Positions 1 through 6,952 of a stretch of 64,000 bases of DNA are shown piece by piece. Made by a program: the position numbers and the translations under genes. The stretch's first letter is position 1. Every line of letters starts with the position of its first letter. Origin of the DNA: JANSWP01 sp041941305. GTDB lineage: Bacteria > Bacteroidota > Bacteroidia > Chitinophagales > Saprospiraceae. The notes below the pieces were generated by a model, which had not been told where the DNA came from, did no database searches, and worked only from the letters and a program-made list of their open reading frames with translations. The stretch covers positions 51,271 to 115,270 of the forward strand of contig JBGTQJ010000028.1 in the NCBI GenBank assembly GCA_041941305.1. Direction: 5' to 3'.

Positions 1-505
1 TTTTGATGGTAGACGAGGAACCAAGAGGGAATATTTTCAAAATCAAGCGCTATGAAATAGGAGAAATCTTCCTGAAAATAGCTATTGGTGGTGTGTAAGC
101 CAATGATATGAGTCGTTTTAGGCGCTATGCTTTATTGTTAATGAGGGAGCAACATTGAAAGAGCTACAAAAAGAATTGAAAGGGGGTAAAAGAAATTATT
201 TTTCAATTCTACATCAAAAAAACATAAAAAAAATTTCCTTTCAGCTCCAGAGAATTCTAGAAATCTCCTTTTAGATCAAATCCAAAAACAAAATATTATT
301 CTTATTTTTTGCAAAATTCAGAATAAAAAATATAATATCTTTATAGAAAGTCTTCAATTTAAAAAAATATTTGGAATTAAGTTTGGAAGTTATCAAAATA
401 CTCACTTACCTTTGTTGTAAATTTTACACTAAGTGTTTTTTACGGATGAAATTTTAGCTAAAAAAGGACATACCGTTTTAAAATACTTAAAAATTACACC
501 ATAAA
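1..505. other. Left edge: possible tail of a truncated ORF, then AT-rich intergenic
   Basis: One plus-strand frame is open from base 3 to a TAA at 96-98 and would encode about 31 residues ending in KIAIGGV. It may be the C-terminus of a gene cut by the window edge, but it is too short to recognise. The rest to base 505 is very AT-rich with long A and T runs and no supportable gene. It must hold the promoter of the esterase/ATP-grasp operon; TAAATTTT near 418 resembles the Bacteroidota -7 motif TAnnTTTG with one mismatch, which is weak evidence. Confidence 0.3.
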
Positions 506-1216
506 ATGTACAAAGAAGAATTTTTCCAATGGCATTCGCCTAGCCTTGGTATGGACATGAAAATGCTCGTTTTCGGACATTCCGGCTACCCCCTTATTCT
601 TTTTCCTACCACTATGGGGCGTTATTATGAAGTGAAAGACATGAAATTAGTAAGCTCTGCAAAGTGGTTTTTGGAAAATGGCATGATTCAGATTTTTTGT
701 CCAGACGGTATCAATAATTTAAGCTGGTACAACAAAAATATTCACCCTGCCTATCGTGCCATGAATCACAATCAATATGATAAAATGTTGGTCACTGAAT
801 TGGTAGATAAGATTCGGTGGAATACTCCAACGGGAAAAGTTGCTGTTGCAGGACCCAGTTTTGGTGGCTTTCATGCAGCCAATTTTGCGTTCAAACATCC
901 CGAAATGGTTAGCCATTTATTTTCCATGAGCGGAGCCTTTAACATCAAGTCATTTATGGATGGCTATTATGATGACAATGTTTATTTTAATAATCCTGTC
1001 GATTATTTACCAGGTGCTAATCATCCTGATTTGTGGAAAATGAAAATTGTGCTTGGCACATCTGAATGGGATATATTAAAATCAGAGAATGAACATTTCT
1101 CACATCTATTAAACCAAAAAGGCATTGCCCATTGGTTGGATATGCGTGGATGGATTGAACATGATTGGCCACTTTGGCGCGAAATGTTCCCTCATTATCT
1201 TTCCTTAATGAATTAA
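506..1216 (+). CDS. Alpha/beta-hydrolase esterase, first gene of the ATP-grasp operon
   Basis: A 236-residue cytoplasmic hydrolase with no signal peptide. The nucleophile elbow GPSFGG places Ser118 as nucleophile. Asp189 in the segment GTSEWDI and His219 in WIEHDWPLW are the likely acid and base. Overall it resembles the putative esterase family (PF00756, esterase D-like), and its length is normal for a single-domain member. ATG start preceded by an A-rich leader. It lies 82 bp upstream of an ATP-grasp gene, in the same direction as the next four genes, so it is probably co-transcribed with the ligases. Inference: it may hydrolyse or transfer an ester or thioester of the ligase product, or remove a protecting group. 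The substrate cannot be read from the sequence. Confidence 0.8.
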   Translation: MYKEEFFQWHSPSLGMDMKMLVFGHSGYPLILFPTTMGRYYEVKDMKLVSSAKWFLENGMIQIFCPDGINNLSWYNKNIHPAYRAMNHNQYDKMLVTELVDKIRWNTPTGKVAVAGPSFGGFHAANFAFKHPEMVSHLFSMSGAFNIKSFMDGYYDDNVYFNNPVDYLPGANHPDLWKMKIVLGTSEWDILKSENEHFSHLLNQKGIAHWLDMRGWIEHDWPLWREMFPHYLSLMN

Positions 1217-1298
1217 TTTTTGAGCAGTCTTTATCAGTTTTCTAATAAAATGACAACAAATAGAAAACTAATAAAGGACAACCCAAAACAGATTTCCA

Positions 1299-2303
1299 AT
1301 GAAGAAAATAGGTATTCTTTTTGGACAAGAGCGCAGTTTTCCTTACGCCTTTTGCGAACGAGTTAATCAAAAAAACGTTAAGGGTATCATTGCGGAGCCT
1401 CTATTGATTGAAGAAGTGATCCAAAATAAAGCGGTTGACTATGCTGTCATTATTGACCGAATTTCTCAGGATGTTCCTTTTTATCGAGCTTTCTTAAAAA
1501 ATGCTGCCGCAACTGGTACAGCTGTCATCAACAATCCATTCTGGTGGAGTGCTGATGAGAAATTTTTCAATAATATTTTAGCAGAGAAGATTGAAGTTCC
1601 GGTTCCAAAAACCGTTTTACTTCCTTCAAAGGAACATCCGGATGATACCTCTTCCGATTCTTTCTCAAACCTTAAATATCCATTAGATTGGGAAAAAATT
1701 GTCGATTATGTAGGAGGCTTCCCGGTTTTCATGAAGCCATATGCAGGGGGAGGATGGAAAAGTGTTTATAAGCTAAACAATTATGAAGAACTGTGGAAAG
1801 CGCACAATGAAACAGGGCAATTGGTAATGATGTTTCAGGAAGCTATCGAATTTGATGCTTATTTCCGCTGTTATTGTATTGGTGGAAAATATGTTCGTGT
1901 AATGCCTTACGAGCCCCGAAATCCACACCATCTTCGCTATGATGCACACTTTGATGTTTCAGAAAAACTAATTAAAACTATTGAAGAATACACTTTGAAA
2001 CTTAACCAGGGCTTGGGTTATGACTTCAATACCTGTGAATTTGCGGTAAGAGATGGAATTCCTTATGCAATTGATTTTGGGAATCCTGCTCCAGATGCTG
2101 ACATTCATTCAGTTGGCCAGGAAAATTTTGAATGGGTTGTTGAAACAGCAGCAAATTACGCAATCGAAAGAGCAAAGGCGCATCAGGAAAACGAAATGAA
2201 CCTTACCTGGGGAACTTTTATGCAGCAAGCAGTTAATACTAAAAGCAAAACTGACAAACAAATAAGTACAAAAACCCGAGCGAGTGCTAAGAGTATGTTA
2301 TAA
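1299..2303 (+). CDS. ATP-grasp ligase (first of three)
   Basis: A 334-residue ATP-grasp enzyme. The N-terminal 100 residues look like a Rossmann-like preATP-grasp domain (GILFGQ start, AVINNPFWWSADEK). The ATP-binding lysine is Lys146 in FPVFMKPYAGGG, followed by a glycine-rich loop. The late metal-binding carboxylates are visible as Glu247 (TCEFAVRDG) and Asp259/Asn262 (AIDFGNP). The last 35 residues are Lys/Ser/Thr-rich and probably disordered. ATP-grasp enzymes couple a carboxylate to an amine or thiol through an acylphosphate. The overall look is closest to RimK/D-Ala-ligase-like stand-alone enzymes; the substrate is unknown. It is followed by a 149-bp spacer and then the amidotransferase-like gene. 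Confidence 0.8.
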   Translation: MKKIGILFGQERSFPYAFCERVNQKNVKGIIAEPLLIEEVIQNKAVDYAVIIDRISQDVPFYRAFLKNAAATGTAVINNPFWWSADEKFFNNILAEKIEVPVPKTVLLPSKEHPDDTSSDSFSNLKYPLDWEKIVDYVGGFPVFMKPYAGGGWKSVYKLNNYEELWKAHNETGQLVMMFQEAIEFDAYFRCYCIGGKYVRVMPYEPRNPHHLRYDAHFDVSEKLIKTIEEYTLKLNQGLGYDFNTCEFAVRDGIPYAIDFGNPAPDADIHSVGQENFEWVVETAANYAIERAKAHQENEMNLTWGTFMQQAVNTKSKTDKQISTKTRASAKSML

Positions 2304-2395
2304 ATTCTATGATTGAGTGAAAGCGAGCAAATTGATGGAAATTAAAACATACTCTAAGAAAAGAGCAGACAAAGAAATGGTGTAATTTAAAGCGT

Positions 2396-2425
2396 GAACG
2401 ACGGAGGATTTTCCTTCGTTCGTTC
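2396..2425 (+). other. Intra-operon hairpin in the 149-bp spacer
   Basis: The spacer between the first ATP-grasp gene and the amidotransferase gene contains an imperfect inverted repeat (GAACGACGGAGGA, then TCCTTCG and CGTTC) without a following T-run. It could be a processing or attenuation site that tunes expression inside the operon. It is not a convincing terminator. Confidence 0.35.
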
Positions 2426-2452
2426 CGTTTTCGGGTTTAAAAACAAGAAAAA

Positions 2453-3364
2453 ATGGTCAAATCTGTTAAAGTCGCAATTTTAGATTTGTACAATGGAGAA
2501 CCCAATCAGGGGATGCGATGCATTAGAGACATCGTAAATGAATTTAAAGACCAGGTAAGCGCTGAAGTATTTGATGTTCGAGCAAAAAATGAGATTCCCG
2601 GAACAGACCATGATATTTATATATGCTCAGGTGGACCAGGCAATCCTCTAGAAGGAGATGGTATTTGGGATAAGCAATTTTACCAACTGATTCACGACTT
2701 GTGGAATTGGAATATTAGCGGTAAGTTTCCAAAAAAACATGTATTCTTTATTTGCCATTCTTTTCAAATGGCTTGTCATCTTTTTGGTGTGGGAACCGTT
2801 ACCACGCGCAAGTCTGAAGCATTTGGCGTATTCCCAATTCACAAGACAGAAACGGGGAAATCTGATGAATTACTTAAAAATTTGCCCAATCCTTTTTTCG
2901 GTGCAGATTTCAGAACCTATCAAGTGATTTCTCCTTTGCACAAGCGATTAGAAGACTTAGCCTCCAATATTCTGGCTTTAGAAAAAATACGTCCTCATAT
3001 TGCCCTTGAACGGGCAGTTATGGCTATTCGATTTTCCGATGAATTTTTTGGCGTACAATTTCATCCAGAGGCAGATGCTGAGGGAATGATAAAGCACTTT
3101 TCAGAAGAAAAAAGCAAAAAAGCGATTATCGAAACCAATGGAATTGAAAAATATGAACAAATAATGCAGGACTTAAAAAACCCTGAAAGAGTAGAATTAA
3201 CCCAAAACACACTACTCCCTGGATTTATTAAAAATGCTATTTCGAAACTAAAAAAAGAAAAAATATTGCTTCACCAGTATAAAATAAAAACTGAATACAA
3301 TAAGTATAATGGAATCATCAATCGTATTGAAACAGGTACAAACATTGTTATAAAAAACAGGTAA
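2453..3364 (+). CDS. Class I glutamine amidotransferase-like protein
   Basis: A 303-residue protein whose first about 215 residues are a GATase1 fold like the amidotransferase domain of GMP synthase or anthranilate synthase. SGGPGNP (59-65) is the typical oxyanion-strand motif, FFICHSFQ gives the nucleophile Cys101, and QFHPEAD supplies His204 and Glu206, so the triad is intact. The nucleophile elbow reads CHSFQ instead of the usual CxGxQ, a departure worth noting. The 90-residue C-terminal tail is Lys-rich and without recognisable domain. No synthetase domain is fused, so ammonia or a gamma-glutamyl group would have to be passed to a partner, most likely one of the flanking ATP-grasp enzymes (inference). 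Confidence 0.75.
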   Translation: MVKSVKVAILDLYNGEPNQGMRCIRDIVNEFKDQVSAEVFDVRAKNEIPGTDHDIYICSGGPGNPLEGDGIWDKQFYQLIHDLWNWNISGKFPKKHVFFICHSFQMACHLFGVGTVTTRKSEAFGVFPIHKTETGKSDELLKNLPNPFFGADFRTYQVISPLHKRLEDLASNILALEKIRPHIALERAVMAIRFSDEFFGVQFHPEADAEGMIKHFSEEKSKKAIIETNGIEKYEQIMQDLKNPERVELTQNTLLPGFIKNAISKLKKEKILLHQYKIKTEYNKYNGIINRIETGTNIVIKNR

Positions 3365-3441
3365 AAAAGTCTGTTTAAAACAATTTGATTTCGATACTTT
3401 TTATTCAGTCTTTATTTATCGCTACCTACTATTCACACAAA

Positions 3442-4635
3442 ATGGTTTTTTCAGTCAGAAATGCCTATAACGCCCAATTTAACCAGCGGAAGTACAATAA
3501 CTTTCTCCAGGACATTTACGCTGCCCATGACCACGTCCCGAATTTTAGAATTTCTGAAACCCCTGTCTTTGTCAACAATGGACTAAAAACCAAGCTTTTT
3601 GAAGCTTGTGAAGAGATATCAAATGTCATCTGCAAGCCAAATTTCAAAGAGCTTTCACAAGGGGCTATTTTGCCTCAAAATGAGGTGCCCAATGAAGATG
3701 AACACACATTGTTTTTACAAATGGATTTTGGAATATGCAGAGATGTCATTGGCAATTTAACCCCTCAATTGATCGAAGTTCAAGGCTTCCCATCTTTATA
3801 TTTTTTCCAAAACTTATTAGCTAATTCGTATAGGAAGCGCTTCCACATTCCTGAAAATTACAGCCACCTTTTTGATGGTCTGGATTCCGAAAGCTATTTT
3901 GAACTTTTGCGAAAGAATATTCTTGATGGTAAAAACCCGGAAAATGTAATTCTATTGGAGGTAGAACCAGAAAAACAAGTTACAAAAATTGATTTCAAGG
4001 AAGCATCCAAAGTATTGGGTATTCCCGTTAAATGTGTTTCGGAAATCAAGAAAGAAGGGCGCGATGTATATTATTTGAATGAAAAAGGAAAAAAGGTTGG
4101 CGTAGAAAGAATTTTCAATCGTGTAATTTTTGATGAATTGGCAAATTATCCGCAACTGCCAAGGGAGTTTTATTTCACCGAAGAAGCCAATGTAGAATGG
4201 GCTGGGCATCCCAATTGGTATTTCAGAATCAGCAAACATACACTTCCACTTTTAAAAAGTCAATATGTTCCAGAGACTCAATTTTTAAATGAAGTCAAAG
4301 AAATACCTGCTGATTTGGAAAATTATGTTCTAAAACCGCTCTATTCCTTTGCAGGGACAGGTGTCATTGTGAATCTGAATCGCTATGATATCGAATCGAT
4401 CAAGGATCGAGAAAATTATATTTTACAGAAAAAAGTAGCATACGCTCCTGTAGTAGAAACATTGAGCGAACCTGCCAAATGTGAAGTTAGAATGCTAATG
4501 ATTTGGGAAAAAGGAAGCCCTAGCCCCCGTATGGTTAATAATTTGGCGAGACTGACCAAAGGAGAAATGGTCGGAGTGAAATACAATAAAAATAAAGATT
4601 GGGTAGGCGGAAGTGTCGCCTTTTTCGAAAATTAA
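3442..4635 (+). CDS. Divergent, probably circularly permuted ATP-grasp protein
   Basis: I start this gene at the ATG at 3442 (397 residues). A TTG 57 bases upstream would add a stretch with no clear function. The segment YVLKPLYSFAGTGVIV near residues 304-319 looks like the ATP-binding Lys strand plus flexible loop. An acidic motif, LIEVQGFPSL, lies some 190 residues before it. This order (metal site first, lysine later) and the LKPLYSFAGTGV wording recall the circularly permuted ATP-grasp fold of glutathionylspermidine synthase-type ligases. The assignment is by motif only. The gene is 28 bp from the next ligase, so coupling is tight. Confidence 0.55.
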   Translation: MVFSVRNAYNAQFNQRKYNNFLQDIYAAHDHVPNFRISETPVFVNNGLKTKLFEACEEISNVICKPNFKELSQGAILPQNEVPNEDEHTLFLQMDFGICRDVIGNLTPQLIEVQGFPSLYFFQNLLANSYRKRFHIPENYSHLFDGLDSESYFELLRKNILDGKNPENVILLEVEPEKQVTKIDFKEASKVLGIPVKCVSEIKKEGRDVYYLNEKGKKVGVERIFNRVIFDELANYPQLPREFYFTEEANVEWAGHPNWYFRISKHTLPLLKSQYVPETQFLNEVKEIPADLENYVLKPLYSFAGTGVIVNLNRYDIESIKDRENYILQKKVAYAPVVETLSEPAKCEVRMLMIWEKGSPSPRMVNNLARLTKGEMVGVKYNKNKDWVGGSVAFFEN

Positions 4636-4663
4636 ATTCTAATCACAAGCGAAAAAAAATCTT

Positions 4664-5848
4664 ATGCAACTTACCTTTCTTTGCATTACCAGTGAATTCA
4701 AAGGAATTGATTTCATTAAAGCCTGTAAAGCCGCTGGCAATAACGTTTTCGTAATAACTGCGGAACGATACAAAGACAAACCATGGCCATTTGAGTCAAT
4801 TGATGATATCTTTTATGTACGAGAAGTTGGCAAATCCCAATTGAATTTTGAAGATATCAAGGCTGGTTTAAACCATTTTGTTCGCTCCAATAAAATTGAC
4901 AGAATTGTAGGACTTGATGATTTTGACGTAGAAAAAGCTGCCCATTTGAGAGAACATTTCCGAATTCCGGGAATGGGAGAAACGACTAGTCGTCATTTTC
5001 GCGATAAACTGGGAATGCGCATGAAAGCCGCTGGGGCTGGCTTGAAAGTCCCTCCTTTTTCTGCCCTTTTTCATGACGAAGACATCAATCATTTTGCAAA
5101 TACCATAGCTGCTCCCTGGGTTGTTAAGCCTCGTGGGCAAGCTTCTGCAACGGGAATTAAGAAAGTTTATTCAAAAGAAGAACTTTGGAATGTGATTCAT
5201 GACCTGGGGGATGACCGCCCCAATTATTTGGTGGAGCAATTCAAGCCAGGTGCTGTCTATCATGTAGATTCTTTGATTTGGAATGGAAAATGTGTTTTCG
5301 CCAGCGTATCAAAATACTTAAGTACGCCAATGGAAGTCGCGCATGGTGGCGGTATATTTAGATCTCATATTGTAGAATTTGGTTCAGAAGATGATAATAA
5401 ACTTCAAAAATTCAATAAAGAGGTGCTTAAAGCTTTTGGACTCCAATTGGGAGCTTCCCATACAGAATTTATTAAGGCGGAAGAAGACGGTGAGTTTTAT
5501 TTTCTGGAAACTTCTTCCAGGGTTGGTGGCGCACATTTAGCAGAAATGGTTGAATTTTCTTCTGGCATCAATTTATGGGCAGAATGGGCAAAAATTGAAA
5601 ATGCAGCCGCTAAAGAACAAATCTACAAATTGCCAAAAGCTAAAATGGATTATGCCGGGATTGTTGTTTCCCTCTCTAAATATCAACACCCTGATAGTCA
5701 GTCTTTCAATGAGCCAGAATTAGTTTGGCGTTTACAAAAAGATTATCACATTGGAATGATTATACAATCAAACAAGCGAGAAAGGGTTTTAGAATTACTG
5801 GATGATTATGCGAACAGAATTTTTCAGGACTATCATACCCATGTATAG
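4664..5848 (+). CDS. ATP-grasp carboxylate-amine ligase (third of the operon)
   Basis: A 394-residue, complete ATP-grasp ligase. The N-terminal Rossmann-like domain (FLCITSEFKGIDFIKACKAAG) is followed by a preATP-grasp helix region, Lys155 in PWVVKPRGQAS, and the metal-binding pair Glu268 (SHTEFIKA) and Glu282 (YFLETSSRVGG). The LETSSRVGGAH wording is typical of the biotin carboxylase/PurK/carnosine-synthase-like branch that ligates amino acids or dipeptides. It starts with ATG 28 bp after the preceding stop and is the last gene of the operon, ended by a hairpin at 5862-5900. The specific acid and amine are unknown. Confidence 0.8.
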   Translation: MQLTFLCITSEFKGIDFIKACKAAGNNVFVITAERYKDKPWPFESIDDIFYVREVGKSQLNFEDIKAGLNHFVRSNKIDRIVGLDDFDVEKAAHLREHFRIPGMGETTSRHFRDKLGMRMKAAGAGLKVPPFSALFHDEDINHFANTIAAPWVVKPRGQASATGIKKVYSKEELWNVIHDLGDDRPNYLVEQFKPGAVYHVDSLIWNGKCVFASVSKYLSTPMEVAHGGGIFRSHIVEFGSEDDNKLQKFNKEVLKAFGLQLGASHTEFIKAEEDGEFYFLETSSRVGGAHLAEMVEFSSGINLWAEWAKIENAAAKEQIYKLPKAKMDYAGIVVSLSKYQHPDSQSFNEPELVWRLQKDYHIGMIIQSNKRERVLELLDDYANRIFQDYHTHV

Positions 5849-5861
5849 GCAGAAGGTTTGA

Positions 5862-5900
5862 CTTTTCCAGCAGTGAGCTGTACGCTTGCTTCTGGAAAAG
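5862..5900. terminator. Bidirectional terminator between convergent genes
   Basis: CTTTTCCAG at 5862-5870 pairs with CTGGAAAAG at 5892-5900. A T-rich run (ATTTTT) follows on the plus strand. It lies 13 bp after the ligase stop and just past the stop of the convergent esterase, so it can serve both. Confidence 0.65.
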
Positions 5901-5908
5901 CAAAATTT

Positions 5909-6712
5909 TTAACCATTATTTGTATGCTCCTCCAGATAATGCCTTTTCAAGAACAACCACTCCACTGCTTTGGGAAATTCTCTTCCCCAATAATATTCAT
6001 TGTGCTCCCCCTCTTCATCAATAGATAATTCAAAATCTATATCGGCTTTGCTAAGTCCTTTACTTTCAAGTGTTGAAAGAAACTTTCTGACATTTGGAAC
6101 CATCATTTCACTTTCTTTGCCTCCTGCGTAGAGATATATTTTTGTCGGCAATGGATGGTAAAATTGAATAAAGTCAAAAGGAATATTTGGCGTCAACCAC
6201 AAAGAAGGAGAAAAGATCATCAATCTGCCATAAACTTCAGGATACATAAAGCCACCATAAATGCTGATCAAACCTCCCATACTACTTCCACCTAATCCTG
6301 TAAATGCTCTCTCTGGTCGGGTACGAAAAGTGCTATCTACATAAGGTTTGAGGGTATCCGTTACAAAACGCATGTATTTTTTACCCTCTCCAGGTCCAAA
6401 TTTCGTCTCTATAAAAGGCGTGTATTCTTTAATACGCTCTTTTTTTCCGTGATCAATTGCAATAACAATTATTTTTCCAATGCCCTCTTCATCCAAAGCC
6501 GCCAATGATTGATCAATTGCCCAGTTACCAAAGGGGGCATTGTCATCAAACAAATTTTGACCATCTTGAAGATAAAGTACTGGATAAGTCTCCTCAGATT
6601 CTTCATAATCTGCTGGCAATAAAGCTGTTATTCTTCTCTTTTTGCCCAACTGGGGTATTTCAAAAGCTTCTTCAATTACTCTAATAACTGGTGCAAAAGT
6701 CCTCAACGTCAT
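5909..6712 (-). CDS. Esterase D/enterochelin-esterase-like hydrolase
   Basis: A 267-residue putative esterase of the PF00756 type. PVLYLQDGQNLFDD (44-57) and IVIAIDHGK are the conserved early strands, GGSSMGG gives the nucleophile Ser144, and the GEHNEYYW motif near residue 235 supplies the catalytic His. No signal peptide, so cytoplasmic. It is convergent with the ATP-grasp operon and shares its terminator, so it is a separate transcription unit, yet it belongs to the same broad hydrolase class as the operon's first gene. Relatives include enterochelin esterase-like and Fes-like proteins; the substrate is not evident. Confidence 0.8.
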   Translation of the reverse strand: MTLRTFAPVIRVIEEAFEIPQLGKKRRITALLPADYEESEETYPVLYLQDGQNLFDDNAPFGNWAIDQSLAALDEEGIGKIIVIAIDHGKKERIKEYTPFIETKFGPGEGKKYMRFVTDTLKPYVDSTFRTRPERAFTGLGGSSMGGLISIYGGFMYPEVYGRLMIFSPSLWLTPNIPFDFIQFYHPLPTKIYLYAGGKESEMMVPNVRKFLSTLESKGLSKADIDFELSIDEEGEHNEYYWGREFPKAVEWLFLKRHYLEEHTNNG

Positions 6713-6879
6713 TTATCTAACATTAGTATTTATAAAAAAAGCGCCAAGATAAACATTTATGCTTTCTTCAAAACCACCACTCCCAGAGGAGACAATATCA
6801 ATTGGATATATTGCTCCCTCCTATTCCAGACTCTTATTCAGGTATAACCCCCACTCTCTTAACTACTTAGCTAAAAAAA

Positions 6880-6919
6880 GCTCGTTGCAAGCGCTGGCTG
6901 GCCAGCGCTTGCAACGAGC
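6880..6919 (-). terminator. Strong Rho-independent terminator of the permease genes
   Basis: A perfect 19-bp inverted repeat with only two loop bases (arms 6880-6898 and 6901-6919). Read on the minus strand it is followed by a run of seven T residues. It lies 33 bp past the stop of the minus-strand permease. A tight GC-rich stem in this AT-rich DNA makes it a clear terminator call. Confidence 0.85.
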
Positions 6920-6952
6920 GAAATCATTTTTGATAATCTCGTTACAGTATTT

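Noticed and set aside
2334..2384. A 16-codon ATG frame in the spacer of the ATP-grasp operon
   Set aside because: Too short, and Lys-rich in the way AT-rich spacers are by chance; no leader-peptide feature such as a codon run.
3385..3441. TTG start for the second ATP-grasp gene
   Set aside because: The extra 19 residues look like a weak hydrophobic stretch in what should be a cytoplasmic enzyme; the ATG at 3442 fits better.
6880..6919. MITE end or REP
   Set aside because: A tight loop and a following T-run on the minus strand make it an ordinary terminator.
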